A DNA stretch of 64,000 bases from assembly GCF_030696885.1 (NCBI RefSeq), contig NZ_JAUYRI010000024.1:216308-280307 (forward strand), given 5' to 3'. This document shows positions 27,953-36,579 of the stretch, piece after piece (the stretch's first letter is position 1; each line of letters starts with the position of its first letter). The notes under the pieces were generated by a model. The model did not search any database, was not told where the DNA came from, and saw nothing but the letters and a program-made list of their open reading frames with translations. Position numbers and translations under genes: made by a program. The DNA comes from Thiobacillus sp. GTDB taxonomy: Bacteria; Pseudomonadota; Gammaproteobacteria; Burkholderiales; Thiobacillaceae.

Positions 27953-29292
27953 CGGCACGCGACCTCGTCCGGGTCTTCGAGGTAGCGGATATCCAGCTTG
28001 CGCCGCTTCCATGCCAGGATCGTGCGCTTCAGGTTGGCGAGCGAAGTCAGGTAGTAGATTGTCTTGAACATCCACAGCGAACGCCAGATCGGCGTCTTGC
28101 CGAAGATGTCGCCGGCCAATACCGACAGCAAGGCCTCCTTGACCCGGAACACATTGCGCGGCGACATGAAGAGGTCGCGCATGGTGGGGTTGGTGACGCG
28201 GTAGATGAACCAGGAAAATTCCCTGGGGCCGTGTTTCATCATCTGGTCGAAGCGCTTGAGCGCCACTGCCGCCCGGCCCGGCTGACGCAGGCAGACGTCC
28301 ACCGCATCGGCGCCGGCGAAGGCGCTGTTCATTGCAAGCATGACGCCGGACGAGAAGACCGGGTCGATGAAGGCGTAGGCGTCGCCCAGCAGCAGATAGT
28401 TGGCCCCGTGGCTGCGGTCGCAGCTATAGGAGAAATTGCCGGTGGCCTCCACTTCGGAGACCAGTTCGGCGTTTTCCAGCCGCGCCGCCAGGGCGGGGCA
28501 CTGGGCGATGAGGTCGAGAAAAAATTCCTGCACCGGTTTCTTGCGTGTCTTCAGGAAACGGGGCCAGGTCACCGCGCCGACGCTGGTGGTGCCGTCGGCG
28601 AGCGGAATGAACCAGAACCAGCCCTGCTCGAACCAGAAGATGCTGATGTGGCCTTCCATTTTGCCAGGGTGTCGCTGGGCGCCCTTGAAATGGCCATAGA
28701 GCGCGGCGCTGTTGTGTTTGGGATTGCGTTGCTTGGCCTGGAAACGGTTGCCGAGGAAGGTGTCGCGGCCGGAGGCGTCGACAAGAAAACGGCATCGCCA
28801 GGTCTCGCTGCGGCCGTCGTCGTGGTGCGCCCGGACCAGGGCGCCGCCGTCGTCCGGCAGAAATTCCACCTCGCGCACGCGGCAGCCTTCGATGACGTCG
28901 GCGCCCTTGCGCGTGGCATTGCGGATCAGGATCTCGTCGAATTCGGAGCGGCGCACCTGATAGGCGCAAGGCATGGACTTGTCCCAGGCATCGGCGAATT
29001 CGAAATTCTGCCGGTGCTCGTGCCAGGGCGAGACGAATTCCGCCCCCCATTTCTGCATACCGATGGCCTCCACCTCGGCGCGCACGCCCAGCTTGTCGAA
29101 CAGCGGCAGGTTGGCCGGCAGCAGGGATTCGCCGATGTGGAAGCGCGGGTGACGTGCCTTTTCCAGCAGGGTGACCTGATGCCCTTTTTCCGCCAGCAGG
29201 GCGGCGGCGGTCGAGCCGGCCGGGCCGCCGCCGATCACCAGCACGTCGCAGCGGTGTTCGGCAGGGCGGGACGGCGTGGAGACGTGCGACAT
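27949..29292 (-). CDS. Flavin-dependent halogenase-like FAD oxidoreductase
   Basis: First gene of the minus-strand pigment operon, 447 residues. FAD loop VIGGGPAGSTAA is at residues 19-30, followed by the halogenase-type HIGESLLPA (52-60), a QKWGAEF segment with Lys81 at the position of the catalytic Lys in phenol halogenases, and WFWFIP (225-230), matching the WxWxIP halogenase signature. DAYAFIDPVFSSG near residue 320 is the second flavin motif. ATG 29292 is chosen for its AAGGAAA ribosome site; an upstream ATG at 29340 lacks one. Halogenation of the aryl head group is inferred, as in xanthomonadins. Confidence 0.85.
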   Translation of the reverse strand: MSHVSTPSRPAEHRCDVLVIGGGPAGSTAAALLAEKGHQVTLLEKARHPRFHIGESLLPANLPLFDKLGVRAEVEAIGMQKWGAEFVSPWHEHRQNFEFADAWDKSMPCAYQVRRSEFDEILIRNATRKGADVIEGCRVREVEFLPDDGGALVRAHHDDGRSETWRCRFLVDASGRDTFLGNRFQAKQRNPKHNSAALYGHFKGAQRHPGKMEGHISIFWFEQGWFWFIPLADGTTSVGAVTWPRFLKTRKKPVQEFFLDLIAQCPALAARLENAELVSEVEATGNFSYSCDRSHGANYLLLGDAYAFIDPVFSSGVMLAMNSAFAGADAVDVCLRQPGRAAVALKRFDQMMKHGPREFSWFIYRVTNPTMRDLFMSPRNVFRVKEALLSVLAGDIFGKTPIWRSLWMFKTIYYLTSLANLKRTILAWKRRKLDIRYLEDPDEVACR

Positions 29293-29466
29293 GAGACTTT
29301 CCTTGGATGAGGGCATCACTGCGAAAGACGCTGTCCGCAAGAAGTGAAACCTGAGGCAATTTTACCCAAACAATCCCTATCGCTGGTGTCCTGGTTCCGG
29401 GAGGCCTGATTCGAGTGATGGCTTCCCGCGCTATCATGCGCAGGTTCTGGTTTGAGTTTTCCCTCT
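29293..29466. promoter_or_regulatory. Divergent control region between halogenase operon and tsaD
   Basis: This 174-base gap must carry the promoters of both divergent transcripts. On the plus strand TATCAT at 29432-29437 with a weak upstream TTCGAG (16-base spacing) is a possible tsaD promoter. On the minus strand TAAAAT lies near 29362-29367, about 70 bases before the halogenase start, without a clear -35. No obvious operator palindrome was seen. Confidence 0.4.
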
Positions 29467-30471
29467 ATGCTGGTGCTTGGCGTCGAATCCTCCTGCGATG
29501 AAACCGGTGTCGCGCTGTATGACAGCGCGCACGGCCTGTTGGCGCACGCCCTGTATTCGCAGATCGCGATGCACGCCGACTACGGCGGCGTGGTGCCCGA
29601 GCTCGCATCGCGCGACCATATCCGGCGGGTGCTGCCGTTGACCCGGCAGGTGCTGGCCGAGAGTGGCCGCACCCTCGCCGATCTCGGCGGCGTCGCGTAC
29701 ACGCAGGGCCCGGGGCTGGCCGGCGCCCTGCTGGTGGGGGCGGGGATGGCGCGCGCGCTGGCGTATGCGCTGGGGATCCCGGCGGTCGGCGTACACCATC
29801 TGGAAGGCCATTTGCTGTCGCCGCTGATTTCCGACACGCCGCCGGAATTTCCGTTCGTCGCGCTGCTGGTGTCGGGGGGGCACACCCAATTGATGCTGGT
29901 GTCGGGTGTCGGACGCTACACGCTGTTGGGCGAAACGCTCGACGACGCCGCCGGCGAGGCGTTCGACAAGACGGCCCAGCTGCTGGGGCTGGGCTATCCG
30001 GGTGGGCCGGCGCTGTCGAAGCTGGCGGCGACGGGCGACGCTGACCGCTTCAAGCTGCCGCGGCCGATGTTGAATTCCGGCGATTTCGATTTCAGCTTTT
30101 CCGGACTGAAGACGGCAGTGCTGACGCTGGTGAGGAAGCAGGGGCTGGCGCAGGCGGCGGACATCGCGGCCGCTTTCCAGGCCGCCGCGGTGGAGGTGCT
30201 GGTGAGCAAGAGCCTGGCGGCCTGCCAACACAGCGGTGCGACGCGGCTGGTGGTCGCCGGCGGCGTGGGCGCCAACGCGCAGTTGCGCGAGCGGCTCACG
30301 CGCGAAGCCGCCGCGCGCGGCATCGAGGTGTTCTACCCGCGGCTGGAATTCTGTACTGACAACGGCGCGATGATCGCCTACGCCGGCGCGCAGCGGCTGG
30401 CGCACGCAAACCGGGACCTGACGTTTGCGGTCAAGCCGCGCTGGGAACTGGCGACGCTCGACGCGGTGTAG
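29467..30471 (+). CDS. tsaD: tRNA N6-threonylcarbamoyladenosine transferase subunit TsaD
   Basis: Transfers threonylcarbamoyl to A37 of ANN-decoding tRNAs. It begins [18 protein letters not shown] and has the metal-binding HLEGH motif ([11 protein letters not shown]), the nucleotide-binding [10 protein letters not shown] and SGLKTAVL, and the C-terminal [13 protein letters not shown] and [14 protein letters not shown] 29467 gives 334 residues, normal for the family; a TTG at 29452 is the only earlier candidate. Divergent from the pigment operon. Confidence 0.96.
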   Translation: MLVLGVESSCDETGVALYDSAHGLLAHALYSQIAMHADYGGVVPELASRDHIRRVLPLTRQVLAESGRTLADLGGVAYTQGPGLAGALLVGAGMARALAYALGIPAVGVHHLEGHLLSPLISDTPPEFPFVALLVSGGHTQLMLVSGVGRYTLLGETLDDAAGEAFDKTAQLLGLGYPGGPALSKLAATGDADRFKLPRPMLNSGDFDFSFSGLKTAVLTLVRKQGLAQAADIAAAFQAAAVEVLVSKSLAACQHSGATRLVVAGGVGANAQLRERLTREAAARGIEVFYPRLEFCTDNGAMIAYAGAQRLAHANRDLTFAVKPRWELATLDAV

Positions 30472-30477
30472 CCGCGT

Positions 30478-31284
30478 CTAGTTTCTCCGCTCGAAGAAGG
30501 GGAAGGCCTCGCGCAGGCCCTGCAACCAGGCCTCGCTGCCGGTGAGGCGGGCGATCTGGTCGGGAAACAGCAGGAAGCCCACCAGCACCGCCATCAGGCA
30601 CACCAGGATTACCGTGCCGAAAATGCTTTCCGGTCGTAGCGCGCCCCAGTAGCGACTGACCAGGAACAGCGTGTCCTTCCTGTGTTCCGACATCGACACC
30701 CAGCGACGCACCAGCCTGACCGCGAGGTAGGCCGCATAGCCGCCCATCAGCGAGGCGAACACGATGCGGAAAATGGCGAACACGTCGAGTCCGCCGCCGA
30801 GGTACTGGTGGTACAGCCAGGACACGAAGCCCAGCGACAGCGAAGCCAGGATCGCAATGGCGACGTTGATGAACAGGCGCCGCCGTTCGCGCGCCAGATC
30901 GCGCTGCCGTTCGATGAAGAAGCTGTCGATCTCGTGTTTGAAGTACTCGACCTTTTCCTGCACCAGCGATGAAATTTCCGCTTTGGCGTGGACGATGCGC
31001 GCGTCCATCACGGTGCTGAGTCTTTCCCCCGCGTAATCGACCATTTCGCGCACATCGTCCTTGGTGAACTGGCGCTGCGCGTGCAGCTCGTCGGAAATCT
31101 TGTCGAGTTTGCTGTCGATTTCCTGGCTGGCCTTCCAAATGACGTCCTTCAGCTCGGTGCCGGCCTGCGACACGCCGACTTTCACCACATCGGCCAGACG
31201 TTCTCCGGCGTGATCGATCGCCTCGCGCGAGACTTCGGCGAGGCTGTCCTTGGCGTTGCTGATGGTTTTGTCGAACAGGGCCAT
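30478..31284 (-). CDS. Membrane protein with long amphipathic N-terminus, unknown function
   Basis: I do not recognise this 268-residue protein. Residues 1-120 are charged, helical and probably coiled coil (repeated VSREAIDHAGERLADVV and DYAGERLSTVMDAR patterns suggest an internal duplication). A transmembrane helix follows near 138-156, then two more near 165-190 and 220-242, ending in a short cytoplasmic or periplasmic tail. The AGERL motif occurs twice, about 60 residues apart. It lies between tsaD (convergent) and plsY (same strand, 14-base gap), so it may be co-transcribed with plsY. Confidence 0.7.
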   Translation of the reverse strand: MALFDKTISNAKDSLAEVSREAIDHAGERLADVVKVGVSQAGTELKDVIWKASQEIDSKLDKISDELHAQRQFTKDDVREMVDYAGERLSTVMDARIVHAKAEISSLVQEKVEYFKHEIDSFFIERQRDLARERRRLFINVAIAILASLSLGFVSWLYHQYLGGGLDVFAIFRIVFASLMGGYAAYLAVRLVRRWVSMSEHRKDTLFLVSRYWGALRPESIFGTVILVCLMAVLVGFLLFPDQIARLTGSEAWLQGLREAFPFFERRN

Positions 31285-31298
31285 GTCAGGTCAATGGG

Positions 31299-31901
31299 TC
31301 AGGAGCGTGCGCCGATGCGGCCTTCTTCGCCGTTGACCAGCTTGATCAGGTTGTTCTTGTGACGATAGACCAGCAGCAGCGCAATCACCAGTACCGTGAT
31401 GGCCGTGTTGCCCCAGCCCATCAGCAGCGCGGCATAGACCGGAGCGAGCACGGCGGTGGTCAGCGCGGCCAGCGAGGAAATGCGGAATACCCCGGCCATG
31501 AACAGCCAGGTGGCCATGCAGGCCAGGCCGAGCCAGGGATTGAGACCGACCAGAACGCCGAATGCGGTGGCCACGCCTTTGCCACCCTGGAAGCGGAAAA
31601 ACACCGGAAACAGGTGGCCGATGAACACCGCCAGCGCGCACAGCAGCACGATGTCGTCGTCGAGGCCGAACTGCGGCGCCAGCATGCGCGCCAGCACCAC
31701 CGCCACCCAGCCCTTCAGCGCGTCGCCCAGCAGCGTCAGCACGGCGGCCAGCTTGTGCCCGCTGCGCAGCACATTGGTGGCGCCGGGATTGCCCGAGCCG
31801 AAGCTGCGCGGGTCGGGCAGCCGCATGGCGCGGCTGACGATCACCGCAAACGACAGGGAGCCCAGCAGATAGGCAACGGCAATAAACAACAGCGTGGTCA
31901 T
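31299..31901 (-). CDS. plsY: Acyl-phosphate glycerol-3-phosphate acyltransferase
   Basis: Inner-membrane enzyme that acylates glycerol-3-phosphate using acyl-phosphate, the first step of phospholipid synthesis. The 200-residue protein has about five to six helices and the PlsY motifs SFAVIVSRAM, SGNPGATNVLRSG and GHLFPVFFRFQGGKGVATA. It is divergent from folB, an arrangement seen in many beta- and gammaproteobacteria. Confidence 0.95.
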   Translation of the reverse strand: MTTLLFIAVAYLLGSLSFAVIVSRAMRLPDPRSFGSGNPGATNVLRSGHKLAAVLTLLGDALKGWVAVVLARMLAPQFGLDDDIVLLCALAVFIGHLFPVFFRFQGGKGVATAFGVLVGLNPWLGLACMATWLFMAGVFRISSLAALTTAVLAPVYAALLMGWGNTAITVLVIALLLVYRHKNNLIKLVNGEEGRIGARS

Positions 31902-31964
31902 AAGTCAGTAAAATGGCAGGTTTTGGATGAGTCCGTGGCGGACGTTCCGCGGACAATCAAGGCA

Positions 31965-32327
31965 ATGGACATTCTATTTTTGCGGGACTTTCGTCTCGAA
32001 CTGATTATCGGCATATACGAGTGGGAACGCAAAGTACCACAGCCGGTGCGGCTCGACCTCGAAATCGGCCTGCCTGACAGCAAGGCCGGGGGCACCGACG
32101 ATGTGGCCGACACCATCGACTACGGCGCGGTGGCGATGCGGGTGAAGGATTACCTGCACAACGCGCCGCAGCCGATCACGCTGGTCGAATCGGTGGCCGA
32201 GCACGTGGCTGCCATCGTGCGCGACGAATTCGGCGCGCCGTGGGTGAAGGTGTCGGTGACCAAGTTTGCCATCGTGCCGGGCATCAAGGAGCTCGGCATC
32301 ACCATCGAGCGCGGCACGCGTTTGTGA
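31965..32327 (+). CDS. folB: Dihydroneopterin aldolase
   Basis: Cytoplasmic enzyme of folate synthesis that converts dihydroneopterin to 6-hydroxymethyl-dihydropterin. The 120-residue product starts MDILFLRDFRLELIIGIYEWER, matching the family N-terminus, with the catalytic Glu in the IGIYEWER loop and the Lys in VTKFAIVPG. ATG 31965 is chosen; the long open frame upstream is antisense to plsY. Its stop overlaps the GTG of the next gene. Confidence 0.93.
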   Translation: MDILFLRDFRLELIIGIYEWERKVPQPVRLDLEIGLPDSKAGGTDDVADTIDYGAVAMRVKDYLHNAPQPITLVESVAEHVAAIVRDEFGAPWVKVSVTKFAIVPGIKELGITIERGTRL

Positions 32328-33079
32328 GTCTGGAGCAGCTGGCCGCCAGCAGCATTGCCGGCGCTGCCGTCATCCTGTTGGCGGCGTATGTCATCCGTGG
32401 CATCACCGGCTTTGGCTCGGGGCTGATTGCAGTGCCGCTGCTGGCCTTGTTTCTGCCGCTGAAATTCGTGGTGCCGCTGGTGCTGCTGCTGGATTTCACC
32501 GCGTCGATCGTGATCGGCGGCCTCAATTTCAAGCGCGTGAAATGGGACGAGGTCGGGATCCTGATTCCGTTTGGCATCGTCGGCGTGGTGCTGGGCACCA
32601 GTCTGCTGCTCAAGCTGCCGCCCGAGCCCATGCTGCTGACGCTGGCCGGCTTCGTCTTTCTGTTCGCGCTTCGCAGCATCTTCAACATTCACGGCGACAA
32701 GCCGATTTCGCGTGGCTGGGCGGTGCCGGCCTCGCTGGTCGGCGGCACCGTGGGCGGGCTGTTCGGTACCGGCGGGCCGCCGTATGTGATTTACTTGAGC
32801 CATCGCATCCGCGACAAGGGCGAATTGCGTGCGACGTTTTCGGCGACGTTCTTTATCGAAGGGATCACGCGCATCGCGAGCTTTCTGGTGGCCGGCCTGC
32901 TGCTGACCGGCCCGGTTTGGATCGCTTACTTTGCCGCGCTACCGTTGGTGCTGGGCGCGCTCTACCTGGGCGGGCGCGTGCATGTCGGCCTGACGCAGCA
33001 GCAGATGACGCGGCTGGTCGGCGTACTGTTGCTGGTGTCGGGTATATCGTTGCTGTTCAAGGCCATGAGCTATGAGTGA
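32324..33079 (+). CDS. TauE/SafE (TSUP) family permease
   Basis: A 251-residue inner-membrane protein with about eight helices and the duplicated TSUP motif, first copy GITGFGSGLIAVPLL and second GGTVGGLFGTGGPPYVIYL. Family members move sulfite, sulfonates, thiosulfate or other organic anions; the substrate here is unknown, though sulfur oxyanions would suit a sulfur oxidiser. Start is GTG 32324, overlapping the folB stop; the in-frame sequence before it lies inside folB. Confidence 0.85.
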   Translation: MSLEQLAASSIAGAAVILLAAYVIRGITGFGSGLIAVPLLALFLPLKFVVPLVLLLDFTASIVIGGLNFKRVKWDEVGILIPFGIVGVVLGTSLLLKLPPEPMLLTLAGFVFLFALRSIFNIHGDKPISRGWAVPASLVGGTVGGLFGTGGPPYVIYLSHRIRDKGELRATFSATFFIEGITRIASFLVAGLLLTGPVWIAYFAALPLVLGALYLGGRVHVGLTQQQMTRLVGVLLLVSGISLLFKAMSYE

Positions 33080-33086
33080 ATGATCC

Positions 33087-34043
33087 ATGAGTGAAGCGGA
33101 TTCGCTGCATTTTCAATCGGTGTCGTTCACCGGCCTGGCGCCGGGCGCGCGTCTGATCGTGCTCGGCGCGGTGCATGGCAACGAAACCTGCGGTACCCGG
33201 GCGATCCGCCGCGTGATCGGCGAGATCGAGTCCGGCCAGCTGCGTATCGCCGCGGGCCACGTCACCTTCATTCCGGTCACCAATCCTTTGGCCTACGCGC
33301 GTCACCAGCGCATGGGCGACCGCAACCTCAACCGCAATCTGGTGCCGACCGACACCCCGGCCGAGTTCGAGGACCGCATCGCCAATTGGCTGTGCCCCTT
33401 GCTGGCGCAGCACGATGCACTGCTCGACCTGCACTCCTTTCATACCGCAGGCGATCCCTTTGTCATGCTGGGGCCGGAGAACAACCGCGGCACGCTGGAG
33501 CCGTTTGCACGCGCCGCCGAGGAAACCGCGCTGGCGCTCGTGCTCGGTGTGCATCGCTTCGTCGACGGCTGGCTCGACACCTATGCGGCCGGCGTGGCGC
33601 GCCGCCTCGCCGCGGGTGCGTCGTCGCGCGAGGCCGACGTGCATTACGGCGTGGGCACCACCGAATACATGCGCGCGCACGGCGGCATCGCGCTGACGCT
33701 GGAATGCGGCCAGCATGACGACCCGGCTGCACCCGAGGTGGCGTATCGCGCGATTCACCATGCTCTGGCGCATTTGCACCTGAGCGCCGAAGCCGCGCCG
33801 GCGCCGGTCGACCACACCGAGGCACTGCGCCTGTATCAGGTCGTCGACCGCGCTCACGCAGACGATGCCTTTGCGCGGCCGTGGTCCAGCTTCGATCCGG
33901 TGCGGGCAGGCGAAGTGATCGGCACGCGCCACGACGGCACGCCGGTACAGGCGGACCGCGATGGCCACATCGTGTTTCCCAATCCCAACGCGCTGCCGGG
34001 GCAGGAATGGTTTTACCTTGCCCGCCGCAGCACGCGGGTGTGA
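33087..34043 (+). CDS. Succinylglutamate desuccinylase/aspartoacylase (AstE/AspA) family hydrolase
   Basis: Zinc-dependent amidohydrolase of 318 residues. The metal and substrate motifs of the M14-like AspA/AstE family are visible: GAVHGNETCGT (His and Glu ligands), NRNLVPTD, LLDLHSFHT (third ligand) and TLECGQHDD with the catalytic Glu. The C-terminal third is a small beta domain. The exact acyl-amino acid is unknown. It starts a three-gene group with a GCS2-like ligase and a second hydrolase of the same superfamily. Confidence 0.87.
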   Translation: MSEADSLHFQSVSFTGLAPGARLIVLGAVHGNETCGTRAIRRVIGEIESGQLRIAAGHVTFIPVTNPLAYARHQRMGDRNLNRNLVPTDTPAEFEDRIANWLCPLLAQHDALLDLHSFHTAGDPFVMLGPENNRGTLEPFARAAEETALALVLGVHRFVDGWLDTYAAGVARRLAAGASSREADVHYGVGTTEYMRAHGGIALTLECGQHDDPAAPEVAYRAIHHALAHLHLSAEAAPAPVDHTEALRLYQVVDRAHADDAFARPWSSFDPVRAGEVIGTRHDGTPVQADRDGHIVFPNPNALPGQEWFYLARRSTRV

Positions 34044-34134
34044 GGGCGGACGCGCTCGCGGCCAGATGAAGCAACCGTCAGACGGGATGTTCAAAGCCGA
34101 TTCATTGTCAGTGGAGTGAAATCCGAACGCGCGC

Positions 34135-35568
34135 ATGGGACAGGAAATCAACCGCACCCGCTTCTCCGAAGCCGACATCGACCAGTTTGCCGCCCGGCTG
34201 ACGGAGGAAACGGCCGCGCTGCGGTCCTTTGCCCGAACCGGCGGCTTCACCGATACGCGCTATGTCGCCGGGTTCGAACTCGAAGCCTGGCTGCTCGACC
34301 ACGCCGGCCGGCCCAGCTCGGTCAACGAGGCCTACCTGCGGGCGTTGAACGATCCCATGGTGGTGCCCGAGCTGTCGCGCTTCAACGTCGAACTGAATGC
34401 GCCGCCGCTGGATATGGGCGCGGGCGTGCTGGCCGCGATGGAGGAATCCCTGCTGCGTACCTGGGACAACTGCCAGCAGGTCGCGCACGGCATGGATACG
34501 GTGCTGGCGATGATCGGCATTCTGCCGACCATCCGCGACGAGGACCTGTGCCTCGCCAACATGTCGGCGATGAACCGTTTCGATGTGCTGAACGCGCAGG
34601 TGCTGCAGCAGCGCGACGGCGCCCCGATCCGCATCGACATCGAAGGCGCGGATCAACTCCATCTGAGCCGGCCCGACGTCATGCTGGAAGCGGCCACCAC
34701 GTCGTTCCAGCTGCATCTGCAGGTGCCGTTCGAGCGCGCGGGCCGCTACTACAACGCCGCGCTGATCAGTTGCGCGCCGCTGCTGGCGGCAGCGGTCAAT
34801 TCACCGCTGCTGTTCGGCCAGCGCCTTTGGCAGGAAACGCGCGTGCCGCTGTTCGAGCAGTCGGTGGAACTGGGCGGCTACAATGGCCTGGCCGAACCGA
34901 CCGTGCGGCGCGTGACCTTCGGGCGCGACTATGTGGCGCACAGCCCGCTCGAACTGTTCGAGGAAAACCTCGAGCATTACCCGGTGCTGTTGCCGATGCC
35001 GCAGACCGAATCGCCGGCGCGCTTCCCGCATCTGCGCCTGCATAACGGTGCGATCTGGCGCTGGGTGCGTCCGCTGATCGGCTTCGACGCCGCCGGACAG
35101 GCCCATATCCGGCTGGAACAGCGGGTGCTGCCGAGCGGCCCCACGGTACTCGACATGGTGGCCAATGCGGCGCTGTATTTCGGCCTGGTGCACGCGCTGG
35201 CGCGGCAGCCGCAGGCCGCCGAATCCGAGCTGTCGTTTGCCGATGCGCGCGCCAACTTTTATGCGGCGGCCCGCCATGGGCTGCAGGCCGAGATGATCGG
35301 GCTGGATGGCCGGCGTACCCCCGTGCGTGGCTGGCTGCTCGAGACTGGACTGCCGCTGGCGCGCCGGGGGCTGGGCGATTTCGGCCTGCCGGAGGCCGAG
35401 ATCGAGCATTATCTGGGCGTCGTCGAAGCGCGCGTGCGCAGTGGCCAGACCGGGTCGACCTGGCAGCTGCAACGGTTGGCGCAAGTGGGAGGCAAGCTGC
35501 ACCGCATGATGGACGATTACCTCGACAATCAGCGCTCCGGCGCGCCGGTGCACCAGTGGAACCTGTAA
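34135..35568 (+). CDS. Glutamate-cysteine ligase (GCS2)-like enzyme
   Basis: A 477-residue protein resembling the GCS2 branch of carboxylate-amine ligases. Signs are the N-terminal YVAGFELEAWLLD (substrate-binding Glu residues), RFNVELNAPPLDMG and LMxxxG-like LAMIGILPTIRD. Family members condense Glu with Cys or other amines using ATP. Whether it makes gamma-glutamylcysteine or a different amide is not resolvable. Ribosome site GGAGTG precedes the ATG. Its stop overlaps the next start by one base. Confidence 0.78.
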   Translation: MGQEINRTRFSEADIDQFAARLTEETAALRSFARTGGFTDTRYVAGFELEAWLLDHAGRPSSVNEAYLRALNDPMVVPELSRFNVELNAPPLDMGAGVLAAMEESLLRTWDNCQQVAHGMDTVLAMIGILPTIRDEDLCLANMSAMNRFDVLNAQVLQQRDGAPIRIDIEGADQLHLSRPDVMLEAATTSFQLHLQVPFERAGRYYNAALISCAPLLAAAVNSPLLFGQRLWQETRVPLFEQSVELGGYNGLAEPTVRRVTFGRDYVAHSPLELFEENLEHYPVLLPMPQTESPARFPHLRLHNGAIWRWVRPLIGFDAAGQAHIRLEQRVLPSGPTVLDMVANAALYFGLVHALARQPQAAESELSFADARANFYAAARHGLQAEMIGLDGRRTPVRGWLLETGLPLARRGLGDFGLPEAEIEHYLGVVEARVRSGQTGSTWQLQRLAQVGGKLHRMMDDYLDNQRSGAPVHQWNL

Positions 35569-36578
35569 TGCTGACGCACTATGACGCCGTGCCTCCCGGC
35601 CTGCTGGAGTTGCCAGCATCGAGACTGGGCGAGGTGTTGCCGGGGCCGGCGCTGATCCACCTGCCCGGCCGGCGTAGCCCGCCGCTGTTCGTGTCGGTGC
35701 TGTTGCACGGCAACGAGGACACCGGCTGGCTGGCAGCGCAGTCGGTGCTGCAGAAATTTGCCGGGGCCGAGCTGCCGCGCGCGCTGTCGCTCTACATCGG
35801 CAATGTCGCCGCGGCCCGCTCGGGCGTGCGCCGGCTCGACGGCCAGCCCGACTACAACCGGGTGTGGCCCGGTAGCGAGGAGACGGATTCGCCCGAAGCA
35901 GCGATGATGCGGCAGGTGGTCGACGCGATGCGCACGCGCGGCGTGTTCGCCAGCCTCGACATTCACAACAACACCGGGCTGAATCCGCATTACGCCTGCG
36001 TCAACCGGCTGGAGCCGCATTTCCTGCATCTCGCCACGCTGTTTTCGCGCATCGTCGTCTACTTCATCCGGCCGCTCGGCGTGCAGTCGGGCGCGTTTGC
36101 CGAGTTGTGCCCGTCGGTCACGCTGGAATGTGGCAAGCCCGGCACCCCGGGCAGCGTCGAACATGCCGCCGCCTTCATGGAAGCCTGCCTGCACCTGTCC
36201 GAGTTTCCGGTCCACCCGGTGGCGCCGCACGACATCGATCTGTTTCACACCGTGGCCACGGTCAAGCTGCCGGACACGGTCAGCTTCGGCTTCGACGTGC
36301 CCGATGCCGACATCGACTTTGCGCCCGCGCTGGACCATTTCAATTTTCGCGAACTGACGCACCGCGATGTCTGGGGCCGGATCCGGCAGGGCAGCGCCGC
36401 CCGGCTGCAGGCGCTGAATGAACGCGGCGAGGACATCGGCGACCGCCTGTTCGAATACCGCGGGGGCGGGATCACCCTCGCGAAATCGCTGATGCCGGCC
36501 ATGCTGACGCGCGACGAACGGGTGATCCGCCAGGACTGCCTGTGCTACCTGATGGAACGGATTGGGATGCCGGCCTGA
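35568..36578 (+). CDS. M14-like zinc hydrolase (AstE/AspA superfamily), second copy
   Basis: A 336-residue metallohydrolase with LLHGNEDTGWLAAQ (His/Glu), NRVWPG, SLDIHNNTGLNPHYACV (His ligand) and VTLECGKPGTPGSVEHA (catalytic Glu). It shares the fold but little overall sequence with the enzyme at 33087-34043, so the two are distant paralogues. Start ATG 35568 is used; a GTG 12 bases earlier is inside the ligase gene. Coupled to the GCS2-like ligase, suggesting they act on the same amide or dipeptide. Confidence 0.82.
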   Translation: MLTHYDAVPPGLLELPASRLGEVLPGPALIHLPGRRSPPLFVSVLLHGNEDTGWLAAQSVLQKFAGAELPRALSLYIGNVAAARSGVRRLDGQPDYNRVWPGSEETDSPEAAMMRQVVDAMRTRGVFASLDIHNNTGLNPHYACVNRLEPHFLHLATLFSRIVVYFIRPLGVQSGAFAELCPSVTLECGKPGTPGSVEHAAAFMEACLHLSEFPVHPVAPHDIDLFHTVATVKLPDTVSFGFDVPDADIDFAPALDHFNFRELTHRDVWGRIRQGSAARLQALNERGEDIGDRLFEYRGGGITLAKSLMPAMLTRDERVIRQDCLCYLMERIGMPA

Positions 36579-36579
36579 C

